The notes under the pieces were generated by a model. It worked only from the letters and a program-made list of their open reading frames with translations. It searched no databases and was not told the origin of the DNA. The translations under genes and the position numbers were made by a program. A stretch of DNA of 21,821 nucleotides from Amphimedon queenslandica (lineage: Eukaryota; Porifera; Demospongiae; Haplosclerida; Niphatidae). Shown here one piece after another: positions 1 to 8,462 of the stretch. The stretch spans positions 152,496-174,316 of the forward strand of contig NW_003546424.1 in NCBI RefSeq assembly GCF_000090795.2, in the 5' to 3' direction. Position 1 is the stretch's first letter, and each line of letters starts with the position of its first letter.

Positions 1-222
1 GAAAAAATATAAAAATGTAGATTTCTCTCTGAGTCATTTTGACAAAATACCTTGTGCATAGCAATTTTTGAGCAACTTTAAAAATTTATTAAAAATCAAA
101 TTTTGGTCAAAATAAGATTAAATTTTAATGACAAGTACATGTAGATATGCATCAAAGAAAATTATCAGAATTTTCTTGAAGCCATTTTTGACCCCATGGT
201 CATTGACCAAATTTTGATATCA
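1..222. repeat. Intergenic satellite block, left-edge copy
   Basis: AT-rich non-coding block made of about one and a quarter units of the satellite that recurs in the array spacers. Landmarks are 'tagatttctct', 'agccatttttga', 'gaccaaattttgatatcaatt' and 'agcaactttaaaaat'. The same landmarks recur at about 5030-5650, 10485-10850, 12885-13230 and 15864-16445. No ORF of note. The block is cut by the window edge. Confidence 0.8.
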
Positions 223-780
223 ATTGGGCCAGACCAGTTCTTGGCCTTCCTTCAGGACAACTCTCTTTTTTGTGCCTTAATTGTTATTTTTCATCCCTTA
301 ATTTTTGTGTTTGTCCTGTAAAACTTTATTAAATTAAATTAAAAAATTAAATTAAATTTCTTTTATATTATCTCATGTGTAAAAGCAGCAAACAATCATA
401 AACATTAATAACAATAATAATACTGACAGTATTATTAATTAATGACGAAATGGTCAATTAATAACAGAAGGAGGAGGGGGAAGGGGAACAAAGAAAGGGA
501 ACAATAATATAAGTACATGTACATGTAATAATACGTGCAGCAGTCAAATATACTAAAAATTAATCAGACATAGAGACTTGAGAGAAGAAAAGAAAAGAAG
601 GGGAAAGACAATAAGACAGTGTGCTTATGCTAGTTCAAAGTAGTTCAGTAATTAATTAATAATAGTTTTCTATGGTTATTTTTATTTAATTTTATTGTGT
701 CTTGAAATATTTGTCATGACAACACCAGTTGTGTAAATGCATGATTATTGTCTTGTCATCAATACAATTCATCATTGTCA
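223..780. repeat. Spacer module upstream of receptor A
   Basis: About 560 bases without a gene. From about 382 to 680 it matches the block at 16490-16780 over most of its length, including a purine-rich run near 466-500, 'agtacatgtacatgtaata' and 'agttcaaag.agttcagtaa'. Shorter copies lie at 10847-10985 and 13225-13435. The stretch 225-360 is missing from those copies and looks inserted; it ends in an (aaatt)n-like tract, but I cannot assign it to a family. The promoter of receptor A should lie near its right end, but no TATA box stands out. Confidence 0.65.
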
Positions 781-952
781 CCACCCACTGAAGTTAGTCA
801 TTGTCTTGTTCACTTAGTGTAAGTTATATTTTTATGATGTATCTACTGATATTGCTTTAGGTACACCAGGAGAGTTCACTAACTGTCCTATATCTATTTG
901 TACTAGTGTGGACACCAGATAGTATAAGACACATCACATCTCAACAGCAATA
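781..952 (+). pseudogene. Decayed leader exon and remnant Ig exon, 5' of receptor A
   Basis: Bases 781-818 match the leader exon of receptor F. The ATG position reads CTG (788-790), and the frame then hits a TAG just before a conserved gtaagt donor at 819. After a 42 bp intron-like stretch with acceptor ctttag, position 861 opens with about ten codons resembling the start of the family Ig exon (GTPGEFTNCP). The rest of that Ig exon is missing, and in this copy an in-frame TAG follows TSVDTR. These pieces probably now act as 5' UTR exons, with the working ATG at 953. UTR use is an inference from the intact splice sites. Confidence 0.6.
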
Positions 953-2638
953 ATGGAGATGATTGTATCTTTCCTGTATTTTATGTGGTTGTTTAATCAT
1001 CTTGATGGTATAGCTAGAAAATAATTAAAGCTATAAGCTCATTTTTTGAATATAGGTACTCCTCAGTTCACTATATGTCCCAGCTCAGTGTGTCTCTCTC
1101 AACCAGTTACTTATGAGTGTAACAGTGGATCAAATATTCTTATATGGAGAGTGCTAGATACTAATGGTGGTAGTGTTGGTACTGAGTCTTATACTGATTT
1201 TGAAGATGATGTTGGTGCTACTGGTTCTATTGGTAGTCAGTTTGATACTGTCTTGACTGTTGATGGATCTTCTCTTGTTTCTAATATAACATTCAATTCT
1301 ACTTTAAATATAAATAATTATATTGTCCAATGTGGAGATGCTAGTGGTACTTTAATGAACTGTTCTATAGTAATAGCAGGTATGTCATCCACTGTACTAT
1401 TTCAACTTGTAGCCATTATTTCTTTAAAGATATTCCAGTTGCTCCTATTCCTGGTAGTATCACCTTTTATTCTGACAGGCTCCACTTCTCCTGGTCCCCA
1501 TCAACCAGTCCTTGTGTATCTCATTACAATGTTAATGTTACTAGTATTGAATGCACTATCAATACTACTGACACTAGTCTGAGTTTACCAGTACCTTCAA
1601 CTAATGATACAGAATATTATATTAGTGTAGTAGCTGTTGACACTGGTGGTAGATATATGGATCCTGTTGGTGAAAGAACATTTGTAGCAGATGGTAAGTA
1701 GATTAATGTTGGTAGATTTATCATCAAATATTTAATAATAGTCCCTGAATTTGTAACTGACTTAACATTAAGTCAGACTGGTCTCACTATTGATGTATCA
1801 TGGAATGAAGGGAATAAAATAATTAATATTATTATTAGCATTATATTTCTTTGTAGCCAGCTACTTCTATGTATCTCCCTGTATTGTACTATACATTACA
1901 TCATAATGTTCTTGATTCTCATACTAATGTAACAGTATCAACTCCTGGACCAGCCAGACTAACATACAGTGTACCTAATGCTACAGTAGGAATAGCTGCT
2001 GTTAATATATTAGGAATCGGTCCTACTGCATCAGGCATAATAAGTTAGTCACAAACTCAGTATCCTAATTACTGCTACTTGCAGGTATACATGCTTCTAC
2101 TCTCATAACAACAGTTACAGATACCACTACTTTAATAAGGACTCGTGGTAAGCTATTATTGCCATTATTTCATTGAGTACATACCACAATCCATATTAGT
2201 TGATTGTTATTGCTTCATTCATTTTTAATAGTGGCTATCTCATCAACAAGAATAACTTCACCTACTCCCACTAGTACATGTACCCCTTCAGCTTGCACTG
2301 AGCAAAGTAAGCAGCTAACATGAGACTACATGATTGTACTATTGTTTATAGGCAGTGATACTGTTAGTGCATTAGTTATCAGTTTCCCTATCACTGTTAT
2401 ACTGTCAGTAATAATATCATCAGTTTTATCTTCAATCATCACATATTGCTGTTGTGTATCAAGATCAGTAAAGTCTTACAGTGTTACTAATCCATCAACA
2501 GCAGCTGCTGATTATGAGATACCAATGAAAACCAGTTCCCTTGAGATGAAGGATAATATGGCGTATGGTCATGTTAGTGTTGGTAATAGATCTACCAGTA
2601 GAACAACACAAACAGTTTATGAAACTGTTCAATCATAA
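953..2638 (+). CDS. Receptor A: Ig-FN3-FN3-TM receptor, class I tyrosine tail, one broken splice donor
   Basis: Inferred exons: 953-1007, 1056-1379, 1430-1693, 1742-1809, 1857-2043, 2085-2147, 2232-2306, 2352-2638, giving 440 aa. Residues 1-19 form a hydrophobic leader. Residues 19-126 form an Ig-like domain with YEC, a Trp and VQC plus three further Cys. FN3-1 is 127-214 and FN3-2 is 215-299, followed by a Thr/Ser/Pro stalk to 345. The TM segment is about 350-378. The tail has Tyr388, Tyr400 (YEIP), Tyr417 (MAYGHV) and Tyr435 (TVYETV, ITSM-like). The role inferred is a plasma-membrane recognition receptor that signals through SH2 proteins; the ligand is unknown. The donor after exon 4 reads GG (1810-1811), where C has GT. 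Retaining that 47 bp intron shifts the frame, whereas skipping exons 4 and 5 stays in frame and removes FN3-2. The gene may therefore be altered or a pseudogene. Its closest relative is C. Confidence 0.75.
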
Positions 2639-2813
2639 ACTACAGCTACTACTAATGGAATTGTTTTTGTTTATGCATAGATGCATGATAGTTATTTCTT
2701 TCATAACTTTGTGTTTTTCCTAATTTGAAAATGACAATATTATGTCCCCAGTTATCTAAACAAATACAACATGAATTTCATTGACATTGCTTCATCATCA
2801 ATTCATCATTGTC
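2639..2813. other. A-B intergenic spacer
   Basis: Short spacer, almost identical to the one after receptor C (8107-8280). No AATAAA or ATTAAA hexamer is visible downstream of A. It contains 'aaacaaatac' (2759-2768), which corresponds to the unoccupied version of the MITE insertion site found upstream of C. An ATG at 2771 opens a frame that enters the decayed leader exon of B. Confidence 0.6.
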
Positions 2814-2982
2814 ACCACCCACTGAAGTTAGTTTACTTGTTTAAGTGTAAGTTATATTTTATAATCAAGTGCCTATTCATATTGCTTTAGGTACACCAGG
2901 AGAGCTCACTAACTGTCCTATATCTTTTTGTACTAGTGTGGACACTAGACAGTATAAGACCCATCATATCTCAACAGCAATA
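2814..2982 (+). pseudogene. Decayed leader exon and remnant Ig exon, 5' of receptor B
   Basis: The leader remnant ends at 2846 before a gtaagt donor; the acceptor is at 2890 and the remnant Ig start begins at 2891. The ATG position is CTG (2822-2824). Unlike the A, C and D copies, this one keeps an open phase-1 frame through the splice and into the working leader. A longer N-terminus starting at the upstream ATG 2771 is therefore formally possible. That extension begins MNFIDIASSS, which is not a convincing signal peptide, so ATG 2983 is preferred. Confidence 0.55.
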
Positions 2983-4884
2983 ATGAAGATGATTGTATCT
3001 TTTATGTTGTTATTTAACTATCTTGATGGTAATAGCTAGGAAATAATTATTAGCTCATTTTTGAATATAGGTACTCCTCAGTTCACCGATTGTCCCAGTT
3101 CATTGTGTCTCTCTCAGTCAGTTAGTTATGAATGTAGTGTAAATACAACTGGTGGAGCTGATACTTTAAGATGGAGAGTATTGGATGATAATTATAATCA
3201 AATTACTGGTGCTGTTGCATATAATATATACCAAACATTACCAGCAATGTCAGCAATTGGTAGTGACTTCATTGCTAACCTGATTAATAGTTCTGGTCCT
3301 ATTGTCTCTAATGTATCATTTACTACATCAATAAGTATCAGTAATTATACTGTTGAATGTGAAGCACTTGGTATTACTGGTAGCTATACACCAGTTACCT
3401 GTCCTATATTAATAGCAGGTAAAATATTTTATTTAATCAGTAGAATCAATTCACTCTTGGTAGAATCTAACAGTCTTTCTTTCTCCCTCTTAAAGATATT
3501 CCAGCTGCCCCTGTTCCTAATGATCTTAACTTCACCTCTGATACTCTTAACTTCTCCTGGTCCCCATCAGCCAGTCCTTGTTTATCTCATTACAGTGTTA
3601 ATGTTACTAGTATTGAATGCACTATCAGTACTACTGATACTAGTCTGAGTTTACCAGTACCTTCAACTAATGATACAGAATATTCTATTAGTGTAGTAGC
3701 TGTTGATACTGGTGGTAGATATATAGATCAAGAAGGAAAAAAATTTATACCTGATGGTAAGTGATGTTTACTTGCATGACTATATAAGTTGACTTGCTAT
3801 TGTTTGAAATAGTTCCACCAGCTGTTATTAGTTTTGCAGTCAGTCAAACCTATCCTGATGATGAGGATGATGTTAATATTACTGTATCATGGAATAAAGT
3901 AAAGTATATAGATGGCACAATAATTAATGTAACCAATATAATCTTATTTAGCCACCTTCCTCTTCTTGTCCTAATGTATCAAGTTATATAATATATCATG
4001 ACGTTCCTGATCCTGATACTATCATAACAATACCAGCTCCTACCACTACATACAATATACCTGGTGCTACAGTAGGATCAGTATATACTGTTGGAGTGGC
4101 TGCTGTTAATGTATTGGGGACTGGTGATACCACATCAACTACAATAAGTTAGTTATTGTTGATATTTAAGATATTGGATATGTTGAAGTTTTATTTAATT
4201 TTACTTCTCTTTCAGGCATCCTTGGTACCACTGTTACTCCTACCTCTTCAAATATGATTGTGTCATCTTCAGCTATGACAGTTACACCCTCTCCTACAAG
4301 TATGAATTAATAACCATTGAATACATTTATGTCCCTAATGATCGAGCTAATGATATACCTACAGGTCTGTCCAGTAGCTCTGTAGGAGTAACAGTAACAC
4401 CAAGCACATCATCAACACCAACAGACAGCACTAGATCTAGTATACGATAATTACTGTCATCATTATTTTTTAAATTTAGCTACAGGTGGATTAAACAATA
4501 CAGTGTACATTGGTATAGGAGCTGGTGCAGCAGTGATTGTCATTATTATACTAATAGTAGTCATTATTGTTGGTTATCTGGTCTGGCGTAAACCTTGGAA
4601 AGGACGGAAAGGTCAGCACTATTCACTTATTTAAAGTACAGCTGCAATGTCTCATTATTTCTATAGAAAACACTACCACCAATACAGTAATATATGATAC
4701 ACCAACAGATACAGTACAGGTGGTTCCTAATGTACCAGTTAGTATGAATACAGCTTATGGAACAGCCACTGGTACTAGAGGAGTAGTACATACTTCAGAT
4801 AATGTTGCTTATGGTCAAGTGAGTGCTACTAGTAACACTGGAGCAAGGCAACCTGATACTGTTGTATATGAAGCAGTTCAATAA
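2983..4884 (+). CDS. Receptor B: Ig-FN3-FN3-TM receptor, class II tail with ITIM-like motifs
   Basis: Exons: 2983-3028, 3071-3418, 3496-3756, 3813-3898, 3952-4147, 4216-4299, 4365-4439, 4480-4611, 4667-4884, giving 481 aa with every junction GT-AG and in frame. The leader is short (MKMIVSFMLLFNYLDG). The Ig exon belongs to a different subgroup from A, C and D: it has NTTGGADTLRW and lacks the NSGA..LIW core, and resembles F. FN3-1 is nearly the family consensus, and two stalk exons are rich in Ser/Thr/Pro. The TM segment (about 376-401) is Gly-rich then Val/Ile and is followed by WRKPWK. Tail tyrosines are 419 (YDTP, Crk-SH2 type), 440, 458 (VAYGQV) and 477 (VVYEAV). The last two fit the ITIM consensus [SIVL]xYxx[LIV] and are 19 residues apart, a normal inhibitory-receptor spacing. 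This suggests a surface receptor able to recruit tyrosine phosphatases once phosphorylated. Function is inferred from motifs only. Confidence 0.88.
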
Positions 4885-5019
4885 TGGAATGTGTATGTTA
4901 TGTATAGCAACATGTTCTTACTTTATCAATTTTTAATTATTGTTTTGAAAACTGTACAACTGTAGACCAATTGTTTTCATTTCCTTATTGTTAAATTAGT
5001 TTTTATAGTTAGAAAAATC
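4885..5019. other. 3' flank of receptor B
   Basis: Matches the 3' flanks of D (10346-10484) and F (15738-15863). D and F have doubled AATAAA hexamers here; the equivalent in B has drifted (about 5023-5040, 'aaatataataga'), so no canonical polyadenylation signal is left. No gene is visible. Confidence 0.55.
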
Positions 5020-5650
5020 AATACTATAAATATAATAGAATTCTCTCAAAGCCATTTTTGATGAAATACCCAGTAATCTATATATGGTCTTTTGCCCAAT
5101 TTTTAAGCAACTTTAAAAATCCAAATTTCATTGAAATCATCTCAAATTTGATAAATAACAAAAAATTTATATCTATCAGAAAAAATTATTAAAATATAGA
5201 TTTCTTTCAGAGCCATTTTTTGAAAAAATTTGGCCCACAACCAAAAACTATATTTTTGGCCAAATTGGAATAACTTTAATTTTTTTAAAAATTCAAATGT
5301 GATCAAAATCAGTTCAAACTTAATATACAACATAAGGACATGCATATCTATTTTTTTTAAATACTAGAATGCAGAATTTATGGAGCCATTTTTGATGAAA
5401 TTTGGCCAATGACCAAAGACTATACCTTGGGTTTTTGACCAAATATTTGAGTAGCTTTAAAAATTCATAAAAATCTAATTTTGATCGGAATTAGCTGAAA
5501 TTTGATATATAAAACGAGGACATGTATATCTATAAAAAAAAACTATACAATTTAGATTTCTCTTGGAGCCATTCATGATCAAAGGCTATTATAGCCTAGA
5601 AAATTTTGGAGTAATTTTTTAAATTATAAAAAAATCCAATTGTGAATTGT
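5020..5650. repeat. Satellite block B-C, about 3.5 tandem units
   Basis: Units beginning with 'agccat' start near 5050, 5211, 5384 and 5567, so the period is about 160-183 bp. Each unit has 'tttggcc..tgaccaaag.cta', then 'gtagctttaaaaatt', then 'gatcagaatcagctcaaac', then 'acataaggacatgtatatcta' as recognisable segments in diverged form. Nothing in it codes convincingly. Confidence 0.85.
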
Positions 5651-5898
5651 ACTGCAATATTCATGACTGCAATAAGTACACATATTGTAACAGGTGATGA
5701 TTATATTAAATATAATAAATATGTAAATTTTTACAATGTTACTATGTTACTAATCAATCAACAGCAGAGTTTTTATTTAAGTGCTGTGGTGTTTGAAAAT
5801 GACAGTAGAGCATAATTTTTTCTATAATGCCAATTTTTATTTAATTTTGTTGTGGCGTGAAAAATTTGTCAAGACAAACACCATTTGTGTAAACAGAC
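5651..5898. other. C upstream region left of the MITE
   Basis: Non-coding and AT-rich. From about 5827 it aligns with 676-745 upstream of A ('tttttatttaatttt.ttgtg'), marking the left end of the duplicated cassette. The last eight bases (5891-5898, aaacagac) are one copy of the MITE target duplication. Confidence 0.6.
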
Positions 5899-6177
5899 CA
5901 GTGGCGGGTCTAGGGGGGGCCTGGGGGGGCCATGGCCCCCCCCAAAATTTTTGTGGTGAAGTATAAAATTAGTTTTATCTATGTAAACTGTGAAACAGCT
6001 GCAGTGCTTGACTGTGTAAACAATCTGTAAACCACAAAGGAGCTCATTTAAGAGGCCTAATCTTCTAAATTTTGACTTTCCAAATGAAATCCTGCAAGCC
6101 TGGTTGACCGCACCCACTAATTATCCCACCCATATCATTAAGGCCCCCCCAGAAATTCAATCCTAGAACCGCCACTG
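5899..6177. mobile_element. hAT-type MITE, 279 bp, with 8 bp target duplication
   Basis: Terminal inverted repeats: the left end reads cagtggcgggtctagg, and the right end read in reverse is cagtggcggttctagg, matching at 15 of 16. Runs of G and C lie just inside each end. The element is flanked by a perfect 8 bp direct repeat, aaacagac, at 5891-5898 and 6178-6185. CAGTGGCG-type ends with 8 bp duplications are characteristic of hAT elements. There is no transposase, so it is non-autonomous. The paralogous flanks of B (2759) and D (8226) show the unoccupied site, 'aaacaaatac', as a single copy. Confidence 0.9.
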
Positions 6178-6234
6178 AAACAGACACAGCATGAATTCCA
6201 TTGACATTGCATTATCATCAATTCATCATCATTG

Positions 6235-6417
6235 TCACCACCCACTGAAGTTAGTCATTGTCTTGTTTACTTGTTTCAGTGTAAGTTATATTTTTATGAT
6301 GAAGTATCTATTCATATTGTTTTAGGTACACCAGGAGAGTTCACTAACTGCCCTATATCTTTTTGTACTAGTAGGGACACTAGACAGTATAAGACCCATC
6401 ATATCTCAACAGCAATA
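6235..6417 (+). pseudogene. Decayed leader exon and remnant Ig exon, 5' of receptor C
   Basis: The leader remnant ends at 6280 before gtaagt, and the remnant Ig start begins at 6326. From CTG in the ATG position it still reads a hydrophobic string (LKLVIVLFTCFS), which supports descent from a signal peptide. It now ends in phase 0, so it no longer joins in frame to the remnant Ig exon. The working ATG at 6418 lies inside the remnant exon. Confidence 0.6.
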
Positions 6418-8106
6418 ATGAGGATTATTGTATCTTTCCTGTCTTTTATGTTGTTATTTAATTATCTTAATGGTAAATTCATAATAGCTAGAGCTATAAG
6501 CTCATTTTTAAAATAGGTACTCCTCAGTTCACTACATGTCCTAGTTCAGTGTGTCTCTCTCAACCAGTTACTTATGAGTGTAACAGTGGAGCAACTACTC
6601 TTATATGGCTAGTATTAGATACTAATGGTGATAGGGTTGGTAATCCTGTAATTTTTACTGAGTTTGCAAATAATGTTGGTGATACTGATTCTATTGGTGG
6701 TCAGTTCAATACTGTCTTGATTAATGATACCAATCCACTTGGTGCTAATATAACATTCACTCCTACTTTAAGCATGAATAATTATACTGTCCAATGTGGA
6801 GATGGTAGTGTTGATAATATAGTGAACTGTTCTATAGGGATATCAGGTAGACTACATGTATGTAATGTTGTAACAGTAAAATTTTAAATTTCTAATTTTT
6901 ACAGATATTCCATCTGTTCCTATTCCTGGTAGTATCACATTTTATTCTGACAGGCTCCACTTCTCCTGGTCCCCATCAGCCAGTACTTGTTTATCTCATT
7001 ACAGTGTTAATGTTACTAGTATTGAATACACTATCAGTACTACTGATACTAGTCTGAGTTTACCAGTACCTTCAACTAATGATACAGAATATTCTATTAG
7101 TGTAGTAGCTGTTGATACTGGGGGTAGATATATGGATCCTGTTGGTGAAGAAACATTTGTAGCAGATGGTAAGCATAGATTAATGATGATAGATTTATTG
7201 CTAAATATTGATTTTATCAATAGTCCCTGAATTTGTAACTGACTTAACATTAAGTCAAACTGGTCTCAGTATTAATGTATCATGGAATGAAGTGAATTAA
7301 ATAATTAATAATATTATCATAATTTTTCTTTGTAGCCAGCTACCCCTATGTACCTCCCTGTATTATACTATACATTACATCATAATGTTCTTGATTCTCA
7401 TTCTAATATAACAGTATCAGCTCCTACCATTACATACAATGTACCTGATGCTACTGTTGGAATAGCTGCTGTTAATGCATTAGGAGTTGGTCCTACTGCA
7501 TCAGGCATAATAAGTTAGTCACAAACTCAGTATCCTAATTACTCCTACTTGCAGGTATACATGCTTCTACTCTCATAACAACAGTTACAGATACCACTAC
7601 TTTAATAAGGACTGATGGTAAGCTATTATTGCCATTATTTCATTGAGTACATACCACAATCCATATTAGTTGATTGTTATTGCTTCATTCATTTTTCATA
7701 GTGGCTATCTCATCAACAAGAATAACTTCACCTACTCCCACTAGTACATGTGCTCCTTCAGCTTGCACTGAGCAAAGTAAGCAGTTAACATGATTACATG
7801 ATTATACTATTGTTTATAGGCAGTGATACTGTTAGTGCATTAGCTATCAGTTTCCCTATCACTGTTATACTGTCAGTAATAATATCATCAGTTTTATCTT
7901 CAATCATCACTTATTGCTGTTGTGTATCAAGATCAGTAAAGTCTTACAGTGTTACTAATCCATCAACAGCAGCTGCTGATTATGAGATACCAATGAAAAC
8001 CAGTTCCCTTGAGATGAAGGATAATATGGCGTATGGTCATGTTAGTGTTGGTAATAGATCTACCAGTGGAACAACACCAGCAGTTTATGAAACTGTTCAG
8101 TCATAA
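6418..8106 (+). CDS. Receptor C: Ig-FN3-FN3-TM receptor, class I tyrosine tail
   Basis: Exons: 6418-6472, 6517-6846, 6905-7168, 7224-7291, 7336-7513, 7555-7617, 7702-7776, 7820-8106, giving 439 aa, all GT-AG and in frame. The leader is MRIIVSFLSFMLLFNYLNG. The Ig exon has YEC, a Trp and VQC with flanking extra cysteines. FN3-1 carries FSWSPS and VVAVDTGGR. FN3-2 is split after SWNE by a 44 bp phase-0 intron. It is the intact counterpart of A, with introns and 3' flank nearly identical. Both A and C lack six residues (SVYTVG-type) in the F strand of FN3-2, so the usual Tyr of Y-x-V-x-V-A-A is absent. Tail tyrosines are 387, 399 (YEIP), 416 (MAYGHV) and 434 (TVYETV). A likely surface signalling receptor, ligand unknown. 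The MITE sits about 240 bp upstream of its ATG. Confidence 0.88.
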
Positions 8107-8280
8107 ACTATAACTACTACTAATGGAATTGTTTTTGTTTATGCATAGATGCACGATAGTTATTCCTTTCATAATTTTGTGTTTTTCCTAATTTGAAAAT
8201 GACAATATTATGTCCCCAGTTATCTAAACAAATACAACATGAATTTCATTGACATTGCTTTATCATCAATTCATCATTGT
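8107..8280. other. C-D intergenic spacer
   Basis: Near-copy of the A-B spacer. It has no AATAAA or ATTAAA, no insertion and no gene. The site equivalent to the MITE target is empty (8226). Confidence 0.6.
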
Positions 8281-8462
8281 CACCACCCACTGAAGTTAGT
8301 CATTGTCTTGTTTGCTTGTTTAAGTGTAAGTTATATTTTTATAATCAAGTGCCTATCCATATTGTTTTAGGTACACCAGGAGAGTTCACTAACTGTCCTA
8401 TATCTTTTTGTACTAGTGTGAACACTAGACAGTATAAGACACATCACATCTCAACAGTAATA
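8281..8462 (+). pseudogene. Decayed leader exon and remnant Ig exon, 5' of receptor D
   Basis: The leader remnant has CTG at 8290 in place of ATG, reads LKLVIVLFACLS, and ends at 8325 in phase 0 before gtaagt. The remnant Ig start begins at 8371 after a 45 bp intron-like gap. Compared with F (cccac-aacaaaa-tgaag), the sequence here is cccac-tgaag. A 7-base difference removes the A of the start codon. Confidence 0.6.

Noticed and set aside
1380-1582. Read-through extensions of Ig exons into FN3-1 in another frame (also at 3419-3648)
   Set aside because: The intron has conserved GT-AG ends in all paralogues, and the correct FN3 frame lies in the spliced product.
5142-5345. 67 aa open frame on the minus strand
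   Set aside because: It lies wholly in the satellite block; its Phe/Lys/Ile-rich sequence follows from the AT-rich repeat.
5020-5650. CRISPR-like or tRNA-like array
   Set aside because: Units are long, diverged, contiguous and AT-rich, without distinct spacers or cloverleaf. They are a eukaryotic satellite.
5869-6117. 82 aa minus-strand and 61 aa plus-strand frames around 5781-6117
   Set aside because: Both cross into the MITE and its G/C runs. No transposase motif is present, and the Gly/Pro strings come from homopolymers.
6999-7250. 83 aa frame opposite FN3-1 of C, and similar minus-strand frames at 9568-9780 and 15116-15337
   Set aside because: These are shadows of well-supported plus-strand exons whose splice sites and domain signatures are conserved across paralogues.
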